A stretch of 5,584 nucleotides of DNA. Origin: Gammaproteobacteria bacterium (GTDB taxonomy: Bacteria > Gemmatimonadota > Gemmatimonadetes > Longimicrobiales > Gaopeijiaceae). The stretch is taken from contig VYDD01000271.1 of the NCBI GenBank assembly GCA_009843625.1, positions 11,572-17,155 of the forward strand, read 5' to 3'. The position numbers were made by a program, and so were the translations under genes. Position 1 is the stretch's first letter. Every line of letters begins with the position of its first letter. The notes beneath the pieces are model-generated. The model had not been told where the DNA came from, ran no database searches, and worked only from the letters and a program-made list of their open reading frames with translations. This document shows positions 1-5,426 of the stretch, in pieces.

Positions 1-126
1 CCCCCCCCCCCCCCCGCGCCCCCCCCCCCGCACCTTTCTGCCCGCCCCCCCCGGGGCGTCGCCATCCCCCCGCCCCCCCGGGGGGGGGCCCCCCCCGGGG
101 GGGGGGGGGCGCCCCCCCCCCCCCCC
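1..126. other. C/G homopolymer-rich low-complexity stretch, probable artefact
   Basis: This stretch consists almost entirely of runs of C and runs of G, with short mixed islands near positions 16-19, 30-44 and 57-66. The switch between long C runs and long G runs around 70-126 looks like a read-quality or assembly artefact at a contig end rather than coding sequence. Ordinary sequence resumes at about 127, in the middle of an open minus-strand frame. No feature should be built on these bases. Confidence 0.75.
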
Positions 127-195
127 GAACGTGGTCGCGAGGACCAGGCCGGCGGCGACGGCGAGCGCTGCAACGAGTGCTGAGCGCATCGCCAT
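1..195 (-). CDS. Start of a third exported protein (signal peptide only), truncated
   Basis: Reading leftwards from the ATG at 195-193, the frame encodes MAMRSALVAALAVAAGLVLA followed by TTFG. This is a basic residue followed by an alanine, leucine and valine-rich core, as in a Sec signal peptide or N-terminal membrane anchor. Only 127-195 (23 codons) is trustworthy. Further left the frame stays open to the window edge but is made of C/G runs that would read as Gly and Pro. A second in-frame ATG at 189-187 is an alternative start. The gene begins 22 bases after the stop of the upstream minus-strand gene, which suggests cotranscription. The upstream GGTGG is only a weak ribosome binding site. 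The mature protein is lost, so its function cannot be named. Confidence 0.5.
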   Translation of the reverse strand, partial: MAMRSALVAALAVAAGLVLATTFGGGGGRPPPPGGGPPPGGRGDGDAPGGAGRKVRGGGRGGGGG

Positions 196-217
196 GCCAC
201 CGACCACTACTGCGCCG

Positions 218-802
218 CTAGCGGGACCGGCCGGTCACCGAGCGGGCACCTGCGAGCATCGCCACGGCGAGAGCGCCGAGGCCGAGCGCGAGCGCGTGGC
301 CTGCGGACGAGGTGGCCGCGAAACCGGCGTTGCCGGTGTCGGGGGCCATGACTTCGCCGTCGCCCATGTCGCCGTCGCCGTCGCCCATGTCGCCATCGCC
401 GTCGCCCATGTCACCGTCGCCCATGTCAGCAACGGTCAGGGTGATGCCGTTGGCGGCATCTGCCGGCGAACCGCCGGACTCAAAGCTCACGGTCTCGTTG
501 GCAGCGGCGCCGTCGACCGTGAAGGAGATCTCGGAGCCGGCGCTGGCCTCACAGCCACCTTCGCCCCCGACGTACGCCAGCCAGAGGAAGCCGTCACCGG
601 ATGCGCTGACGCTGGCGGTCGTGCACTCCGCGCCGTCGACGAAGACGACGATCTGCGAGTCCGCGGACTCCGCAGGACCGTAGAGGGTCATCTGCACGTT
701 CTGCGCATGAGCCGCCGGCACGGAGGCAAGACCCAGGCCGAGCATGAGGGCCGCGATGGCGACCACTCCACCCAGCCGGGTCAGGCCCTTGCTGAGGATC
801 AT
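218..802 (-). CDS. Small exported protein with acidic MGDGD repeats and C-terminal anchor
   Basis: The 194-residue product appears to be a small surface protein; I do not recognise its family. The ATG at 802-800 is preferred over the upstream in-frame start at 898 because GGGAG lies just before it and a clear signal peptide follows: basic MILSKGLTR, a hydrophobic core at 11-29, and probable cleavage after AHA (residue 33). Residues 34-120 form a beta-rich domain beginning QNVQMTLYGPAES, with two cysteines (60 and 84) that could pair. Residues 126-150 are MGDGD units, very acidic and possibly metal-binding, though this is inference. APDTG (153-157) followed by a hydrophobic stretch (about 168-186) and a basic tail (R187 and GRSR) resembles a degenerate LPXTG sortase signal; it could equally be a simple C-terminal membrane anchor. 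The gene lies 125 bases downstream of the large Ig-like gene on the same strand. Confidence 0.8.
   Translation of the reverse strand: MILSKGLTRLGGVVAIAALMLGLGLASVPAAHAQNVQMTLYGPAESADSQIVVFVDGAECTTASVSASGDGFLWLAYVGGEGGCEASAGSEISFTVDGAAANETVSFESGGSPADAANGITLTVADMGDGDMGDGDGDMGDGDGDMGDGEVMAPDTGNAGFAATSSAGHALALGLGALAVAMLAGARSVTGRSR
356..427 (-). repeat. Tandem repeat encoding MGDGD units
   Basis: Four copies of a 15-bp unit (plus strand GCCGTCGCCCATGTC, the last beginning with A) start at 356, 377, 398 and 413. The first three are spaced 21 bp apart because a 6-bp GCCGTC or GCCATC insert follows copies one and two. All spacings are multiples of three, so gain or loss of a unit would keep the frame. 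The repeat encodes the acidic linker just before the C-terminal anchor of the 194-residue protein. Confidence 0.85.
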
Positions 803-851
803 TCGTTTCTCCCTTGCGCCCGGGCCGGCGCTGTCGCCTCGTTCCCGGGCT

Positions 852-899
852 GTGCGGGGCCCCCGGACCGCGCGCTCTGCGCGACCCGGAGGCCCCACG
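852..899 (-). terminator. Strong GC hairpin between two minus-strand genes, possible attenuator or terminator
   Basis: Three nested complementary arms form one long stem around an AGA loop: GGGGCC with GGCCCC, CCGG with CCGG, and CGCGC with GCGCG, separated by small bulges. It lies between the stop at 928 and the ribosome binding site of the gene starting at 802. No U tract follows on the minus strand, so it is not a classical intrinsic terminator. It could attenuate transcription, protect the 3' end of the upstream message, or be a chance product of the GC content. Confidence 0.4.
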
Positions 900-927
900 G
901 TGTTCGCCTCAGCAGCTGCCTACGCAG

Positions 928-2790
928 CTACCGGCAGTTGACGTACGCGCCACCGAAGTCGATCGGGAACGAGACGTTCGCGAGGAACGCAGCGTTCACG
1001 ACATCCGGCGCACCCACGACGTAGGTGTTGCCGTCGATGGTCACCGTCGTGCCGGCGTTGCCGCCGCAGTCGAGGGCTCCGAGGAGATCCCCGAGGCTGC
1101 CCGCGTTCAGGACGCCGATCGCGCCCGACTGACCCGAGACCGAGATCTCAGGCGCCGGCTCCTCCGGAGCCTCGCCGATCTGCAGCGTGATGCGGGTGTT
1201 CGCGTCGCCCGCAGTGATCAGGATCTCAGACGAGCCGTGGCCCGAGGGAGCGATGAAGGTGAACTTCGACTGACCGTTGGAGGTCATCTCAGTGCCGTCG
1301 ACACCCTCATCCTCGATCAGACCGCCGCCATCGACCTTGCGGACCTTGACGGCGGTGATGCCGACGAGCACTTCCTCGTCGTCCCAGACCGAGACCGTGA
1401 TCGTAGTGACGCTGGCTGCGTCAACCTGAGCCGGGGCATCGGTCGTGATGCTCGCCGGCTTGCCGGCGACCTCGATCACGGCCGAAGCCTTGACGCTGGA
1501 GCTGATCTGGAAGTTGAGCGTGTGCTCACCGCGCGTGGCGTCGTCATCGGCGCCATCGTCCTCGCTAGGTGCCGTCACGTGGACGACACACTGGCCGTTG
1601 GCGTTCGTACCCTCGCCGACGTTTCCGGCGTCGGCTGGGTCGATGTTGTCCGCTGTGCCGCCGGTGTTCGGGCCGAACAGCTCCTGCTGTCCAGCAGTAT
1701 CCGCGTCGACATCGGTGTTGTCGTCGCCGCAGGCGGGAATCGCCTTGGCCGACCCGGCGGCGGGCTTGTCCATGCTGTACCCGCGGCCAACGGGGCTATT
1801 CCCGTCTGTGGATGCCGCAGTGTTCTTCTCGGTCACGACGAGCACGGGCTTGTCACCAGGGCCGACCACTTCCTTCGAAGTGAGGGGCGCGATCATCTGG
1901 CCCGCAACGGGGTTGCCGGCGCCGTCCGTGACGGTCAGCACGACGTAGACCGACCCACCGATCTCGATGGAGCCCTGGTCCGGCTCGGCCGTCAGGTTCT
2001 TGGCGCTGCCGAACAGCGTCACCTCGGTCGTGGCGGTGAGAGTGCCCAGCCTCGCCGTGATGGTGGCGACGCCCTCGACGCCCTTGCCGTTCAGGGTGGC
2101 TGTCGCCCAGCCGGCCGTGCCGTCATCGACGTTGGGGACGCCGCTGCTGGCAGCAGTGGTCACCGAGCACGCCTGGGTCTCGGTGCCGCTCACGCACTCG
2201 ATGCTGCCGAGCGACGTGACGAGCGACACGCTCTGGCCGTCGAGGCCCGCGGGCGTGCCCGCGGCGTTCTTGACGTTGATCCTCAGCGTCGACTCGCCAG
2301 TCGCCGCCGAGATCGTCTTCGGGCTCGCCGTGATGGTGAGAGAACCCACCAGGTTGGCCTTGGAGACGTTGATGACCTTGGTGACTTGGGTCGTGTTCGT
2401 GGCACCACCCACGCCGACGACGCTCAAGAGGATGTACCCCTCGCCGGAGTCCCCGTCCACGTTCAGGTCGACCTGGATCTCGCCGGCGGTGTCGTTCTCG
2501 TCGCACGACGCGTTGTCGCTACAGTTGATCGACTGACCGTCGTTCGCGGCGAAGCTGCCGCCGACGCCGTCGCCCGTGCCGGTGATGCTCACCTGCGCAA
2601 GGGCGCCGTTCACGGCAATCTGGACCTTGTCGCCCGGCGCCGCGGTCGCCGACCCGGCGTTTTCGGCCAGCGTGATGTCGGCGGCCTCGACCGTCGGGGT
2701 CGAGGAGACCGACACCAGCAGCGCGAGCGCCACCGCGAAGGCGGTGACGGCGCCGAGGCCGTAGGCTCCCAACTTTGTTACGTGATTCAA
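928..2790 (-). CDS. Large secreted Ig-like domain surface protein
   Basis: The product is a predicted exported adhesin-like or structural surface protein of 620 residues. I favour the TTG at 2790-2788: GAGG lies 8 bases upstream, and the paralogue at 5427 begins at the equivalent TTG with no other start available. An ATG at 2808 would add MEEETN but lacks a ribosome binding site. The signal peptide has its hydrophobic core at about 11-29, with cleavage likely after VEA (residue 36). An N-terminal domain (about 38-143) with cysteines at 90 and 96 is followed by Ig-like beta domains near 150-260 (ITASPKTISAATGES, invasin or Big-like) and 265-440. The latter contains VTDGAGNPVAG and an Asp-rich insert at 355-420. 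A third Ig-like domain spans about 447-540. After a short Pro/Glu linker (541-548), a distinct C-terminal domain (549-620) ends in YVNCR; Cys575 and Cys619 could form a disulfide. No sortase motif or C-terminal membrane segment is visible. The ligand and exact role are unknown. Confidence 0.85.
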   Translation of the reverse strand: MNHVTKLGAYGLGAVTAFAVALALLVSVSSTPTVEAADITLAENAGSATAAPGDKVQIAVNGALAQVSITGTGDGVGGSFAANDGQSINCSDNASCDENDTAGEIQVDLNVDGDSGEGYILLSVVGVGGATNTTQVTKVINVSKANLVGSLTITASPKTISAATGESTLRINVKNAAGTPAGLDGQSVSLVTSLGSIECVSGTETQACSVTTAASSGVPNVDDGTAGWATATLNGKGVEGVATITARLGTLTATTEVTLFGSAKNLTAEPDQGSIEIGGSVYVVLTVTDGAGNPVAGQMIAPLTSKEVVGPGDKPVLVVTEKNTAASTDGNSPVGRGYSMDKPAAGSAKAIPACGDDNTDVDADTAGQQELFGPNTGGTADNIDPADAGNVGEGTNANGQCVVHVTAPSEDDGADDDATRGEHTLNFQISSSVKASAVIEVAGKPASITTDAPAQVDAASVTTITVSVWDDEEVLVGITAVKVRKVDGGGLIEDEGVDGTEMTSNGQSKFTFIAPSGHGSSEILITAGDANTRITLQIGEAPEEPAPEISVSGQSGAIGVLNAGSLGDLLGALDCGGNAGTTVTIDGNTYVVGAPDVVNAAFLANVSFPIDFGGAYVNCR

Positions 2791-2803
2791 ATTCGTTTCC
2801 TCT
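2791..2803 (-). promoter_or_regulatory. Ribosome binding site that supports the TTG start at 2790
   Basis: On the minus strand the purine-rich GAAGAGGAAACGAAT directly precedes TTG; its GAGG core ends 8 bases before the codon. The in-frame ATG at 2808 lies just upstream of this purine tract and has no ribosome binding site of its own. The tract therefore most likely serves the TTG. Confidence 0.55.
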
Positions 2804-2808
2804 TCCAT

Positions 2809-3794
2809 CGAGCCAAGTGGGTGTGTGCTCTCGCGTCGCTCTGATCGCCGACCCCCCGAGACGGGTGGGCCGATGCGGACCGATGCGTGATGCCGTTCCC
2901 CCTGGACTCTCTAGATTCCGAATCCGTTTCGATGCCTCGCTGCCTCTGCGGTCCTCCCTCCGCGAGAGTCGTGACCGTCTGGACGGGACGCGTGCTGATG
3001 CCGCTGCTCGAGCTTGGCGCCACCAACGTGACCGCGGCCCGATACCCGCACGGTCGAGACTCGGCCTGCCTCCTAGGGTCGGGGGACACGCCCACAAGCA
3101 CACGCCTATGGCGCGCGTTCCGTCCACCATAGGATAGGAACGTCGTCCTAGGTGCAAGGTTAATCCAGGGATGCGCGACTGGACGTGAGGGCGTCGCGCC
3201 ACAGTTCGGCGCCCCAACCGCCGTCACAGCCACGAACCCGTCAAGGCCATCCGCGAGCGTCCCGACCGGGACGCGACCCGGCCGTTCGCCCGGGACGGGG
3301 AGCGCTGGCACCGGTCTGAACGAGTCGACTCATATCAGCCCGCTTCCGCGTCTAATCCCCGGGTCACCCCGTTGGCCGAACCGCCACTGCCCGGAGCTCC
3401 TCACCAGCCCCGCCAGTGACGGCTCCGGAGCGGCGTCAGTCTGGTTCCACCCGGCTCCGACGCGGACACCGGCCGCGCCAGGTGCGGCGCTCGCCATAGA
3501 AGCCGAGCGGGACGCGCGCCCGCGGCCATCCGGGGGCGCGCGGCTCCTGCGAGCGCCGGCCCGGGCGGCGACTGACGCACCAACACGGAGCGAGTGCTGG
3601 GAGAGAGCCCGGGCGAGCCGCGTGCTCGCGGTCCCGCCGCTTCGTACCTCGCGCGGACTCTCCGGCGGCCGTCGTCCGGGAGCCGGCCCGGGCACGACCC
3701 CGAACGTCGCGGTCTACGACGTCGAGAACCAAGGCACGCACTGCGCGTCCAGCGATCACCGGGCCTCGCCGCCACGGTCGTGGGCGGCTTGTTT
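2809..3794. other. About 1 kb without a supportable gene, upstream of the Ig-like gene
   Basis: Several open frames cross this stretch on both strands. Their products are Arg, Pro and Gly-rich, overlap one another in other frames, and lack ribosome binding sites or recognisable domains, as expected of noncoding high-GC DNA. Visible elements are a weak promoter-like pair near 3129-3157, a 10-bp palindrome GAGTCGACTC at 3322-3331, a short hairpin near 2855-2868, and an 11-bp inverted repeat whose left arm is at 3753-3763. It is long for an intergenic region and could hold a long 5' leader, a degraded gene or unrecognised regulatory sites. Confidence 0.5.
3129..3157 (-). promoter_or_regulatory. 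Weak candidate promoter for the minus-strand Ig-like gene
   Basis: On the minus strand a -35-like TTGCAC (3157-3152) is followed by TATCCT (3136-3131) after 15 bases, or TCCTAT (3134-3129) after 17. The surrounding sequence is locally AT-richer than its neighbours. TAGGA and TCCTA arms flank the centre and could be an operator. A transcript from here would have a leader of more than 300 bases. This is only a motif match. Confidence 0.2.
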
Positions 3795-3811
3795 CGCTGA
3801 CCCGGTGATCG
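3753..3811. repeat. 11-bp perfect inverted repeat overlapping the left 40-bp repeat
   Basis: CGATCACCGGG at 3753-3763 is the exact reverse complement of CCCGGTGATCG at 3801-3811, with 37 bases between them. The right arm lies inside the outer part of the left 40-bp inverted repeat and includes its GTGATC block. It may be a protein-binding site pair at the element end or a hairpin. Confidence 0.5.
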
Positions 3812-3834
3812 GTTGGCGTCAATTTGGCGCTAAT
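3795..3834 (+). repeat. Left 40-bp inverted repeat flanking the recombinase
   Basis: Reading inwards it holds CGCTGAC, three variable bases, GTGATC, two variable bases, then TTGGCGTCAATTTGGCG, two variable bases and AAT. It matches the reverse complement of 5261-5300 at 33 of 40 positions. The inner part contains two tandem 11-bp units, TTGGCGTCAAT (3813-3823) and TTGGCGCTAAT (3824-3834). Such paired direct units near element ends resemble the arm-type sites bound by the N-terminal domain of some tyrosine recombinases. That role is inference. Confidence 0.8.
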
Positions 3835-4010
3835 CCGGTGCCTGCCCCGTGCCCGCCGTCCGTCGCCGGTTCGGCGGCGCGCAGCCGGGCCCCGCCCCGG
3901 GGGCTCGGAGCGCAGGGGTGGATCCCCGGCGGAGGTGTGTCCCGGCTCCTGCGCCCTCGTCCTTGCTGATACATAGCGCCGGCGACTCACGACACAACGT
4001 CGCGACCAGA

Positions 4011-4025
4011 GTGGGAGGGGGCCAG
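4011..4025 (+). promoter_or_regulatory. Ribosome binding site of the recombinase
   Basis: GGGAGGGGG at 4013-4021 sits a few bases before the ATG at 4026. An in-frame GTG at 4011 overlaps this site, and an in-frame ATG at 3849 lies far upstream in Pro/Arg-rich sequence. The ATG at 4026 is therefore the best start. Confidence 0.6.
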
Positions 4026-5195
4026 ATGCGCAGGCGGGACTATGGCAGCGGGGGCCTGAGGAAGCGGGGGAACAGCTGGCAGGCCACGCTCTGGTTGCCC
4101 CGGGACTCCGATACGCAGAAGCGCGCGCGCAAGACGTTCACCGCAGCCACCAAGAAGGAGGCGCTGGAACGGCGCAGCGCATACCAGCGTCGGCTCGAGC
4201 ATGGCCTCGATGTGGTAGGTGCCGAGTCACGGCTCGGCGAGTACTTCGAACGCTGGCTCCGTGAACACGCGGCTCGATCGGTCTCAGCACGGACCCTCGT
4301 AGGCTACGAGCAGACGGGACGCGTCTTCGTCGCGTCGATCGGCTCAGTGCGGCTCTCGGACCTCCGCACGCCGCACATCGAGAAGGCCCTCGCCGCATAC
4401 CTGCGGTCGGGGGCAAGCAATCGCACGGCCGCGAAACACCTGACGATCCTCGGCGCCGCGCTCGGCCGGGCTGTCGTGCTGAAGTTGATCACGCACAATC
4501 CGGCGACTGCCGTGACGAAGCCGCGCGCCGTTCGCCGCGAGATGCGCGTCCTTGACATGGAGACGCTCGCTGCGATCCTCGACGCCTGCGATGATCCCGA
4601 CTTTGGCCGCCTGATCAATCTCGCGGTACACACCGGGCTCCGGGCCGGCGAACTGCTGGGCCTCAGGTGGTCTGACATCTCGTGGGAACACGCTCTGCTC
4701 CAGGTGAAGCGCGCGCGCAACCAGTTCGCGGAGTCCGGGTTCGCCGAACCGAAGACGGCCGCAGGTCGCCGGGCAATCGCTCTGTCGCCCCGCGAGATCG
4801 CGATCCTGAGAGAGCATCGTGCCGCTCAGAGCGAGCGGCGCCTGTCGCTCGGGCCCGCGTGGCCCGACCAGTGGCTCGTGTTTCCCCGGCCAGATGGGCA
4901 CCCCGAGAGTGTGTCCACACTCGCCCGAAAGTGGAGTGCGCTCTGCGGCCGTGTTGGCGTGGCCGACGTGCGGTTCCACGATCTCCGCCATACAAGCGCC
5001 ACGATCGCTCTGGTGAGTGGTGTGCATCCGAAGATCGTTCAGGAGCGGCTCGGTCACTCGACTATCGGCGTGACGCTCGACACCTACTCGCACGTGCTTC
5101 CTTCCATGCAGGAGGACGCGGCGCACCGCATAGGGGACGCGATGTCGGTCCTCGATGACCCCGATCGACGCCCGCGAGCGTCGTCCGAAGAATGA
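4026..5195 (+). CDS. Tyrosine recombinase (phage-type site-specific integrase)
   Basis: This 389-residue cytoplasmic DNA-binding enzyme should cut and rejoin two DNA sites through a 3'-phosphotyrosine intermediate, giving integration, excision or inversion. Residues about 8-60 (GSGGLRKRGNSWQA onward) resemble the arm-type DNA-binding domain of phage integrases. Residues about 68-155 match the SAM-like core-binding domain, and about 170-360 the catalytic domain. All catalytic residues are visible: Arg206 in HTGLRAGELLGL, Lys243 in EPKTAAGRR, His318 and Arg321 in HDLRH, His344 in LGH, and Tyr354 in DTYSHV. The length is normal for the family and nothing suggests decay. It stands alone, with no excisionase or other mobile-element gene nearby. 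The 40-bp inverted repeats lie 191 bases before its start and 65 bases after its stop, which suggests they are its recognition sites or the ends of the unit it moves. Confidence 0.95.
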   Translation: MRRRDYGSGGLRKRGNSWQATLWLPRDSDTQKRARKTFTAATKKEALERRSAYQRRLEHGLDVVGAESRLGEYFERWLREHAARSVSARTLVGYEQTGRVFVASIGSVRLSDLRTPHIEKALAAYLRSGASNRTAAKHLTILGAALGRAVVLKLITHNPATAVTKPRAVRREMRVLDMETLAAILDACDDPDFGRLINLAVHTGLRAGELLGLRWSDISWEHALLQVKRARNQFAESGFAEPKTAAGRRAIALSPREIAILREHRAAQSERRLSLGPAWPDQWLVFPRPDGHPESVSTLARKWSALCGRVGVADVRFHDLRHTSATIALVSGVHPKIVQERLGHSTIGVTLDTYSHVLPSMQEDAAHRIGDAMSVLDDPDRRPRASSEE

Positions 5196-5260
5196 CGCGG
5201 ACAGCCCCAGCAGAGCTGCCAGCAGCCGGGCCGCTGAAGATCCTCTGGCTGAATCGGCGC

Positions 5261-5300
5261 ATTGACGCCAAATTGACGCCAAATGATCACTCAGTCAGCG
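5261..5300 (-). repeat. Right 40-bp inverted repeat flanking the recombinase
   Basis: This is the inverted partner of 3795-3834, with 33 of 40 positions matching. Its inner part is a perfect tandem duplication of the 11-bp unit ATTGACGCCAA (5261-5271 and 5272-5282). It begins 65 bases after the recombinase stop codon. Each unit contains TTGACG reading outward, identical to a strong -35 box, although no convincing -10 follows. Confidence 0.8.
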
Positions 5301-5337
5301 GGATTGAGCCAGACCGGGGATGGACCGGGCCTGCCCC

Positions 5338-5391
5338 TTCGACTCCACCCCCAGTAGCGATTCGACCTGGCGAGACCTGGTGAGAGTCGAA
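5338..5391. repeat. 8-bp inverted repeat upstream of the right-hand gene
   Basis: TTCGACTC at 5338-5345 and GAGTCGAA at 5384-5391 are exact reverse complements, 38 bases apart, in the short region before the gene starting at 5427. The same GAGTCGA core occurs as a palindrome at 3322-3331 on the other side of the recombinase. It could be an operator; chance is also possible. Confidence 0.35.
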
Positions 5392-5426
5392 ACTGACCGT
5401 GACCGCACCCCGGCCGCGCAACGGTT

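Noticed and set aside
356..427. CRISPR-like array
   Set aside because: The units are short, coding, in frame and separated by at most 6 bases, so there are no spacers.
131..1024. Plus-strand open frame with VAHV repeats
   Set aside because: The repeats are the antisense reading of the MGDGD repeat, and the frame spans two minus-strand genes and their intergenic hairpin.
814..2844. Very long plus-strand open frame (676 codons) across the Ig-like gene
   Set aside because: It is antisense to a minus-strand gene with a signal peptide, Ig-like domains and a paralogue. Its product is Arg, Asp and Val-rich without domains, as expected of a mirror frame in high-GC DNA.
2787..3311. Minus-strand open frame upstream of the Ig-like gene
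   Set aside because: The product is Arg/Pro-rich with no domain, there is no ribosome binding site, and it would overlap the start of the Ig-like gene.
3436..3990. Minus-strand Arg-rich open frame covering the left inverted repeat
   Set aside because: It competes with several equally poor frames on both strands and shows no family signature.
3849..4025. N-terminal extension of the recombinase to the ATG at 3849
   Set aside because: The extra 59 residues are Pro, Arg and Ala-rich and unlike the family, while a good ribosome binding site precedes the ATG at 4026.
5196..5260. Intrinsic terminator after the recombinase
   Set aside because: Short GC-rich complementary bits exist, but no clean stem followed by a T run is present.
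5333..5360. Possible tRNA or tmRNA 3' end (TTCGACTCC) as an integration target
   Set aside because: The bases flanking the TTCGA loop do not form a T-arm stem and no acceptor stem or cloverleaf can be drawn.
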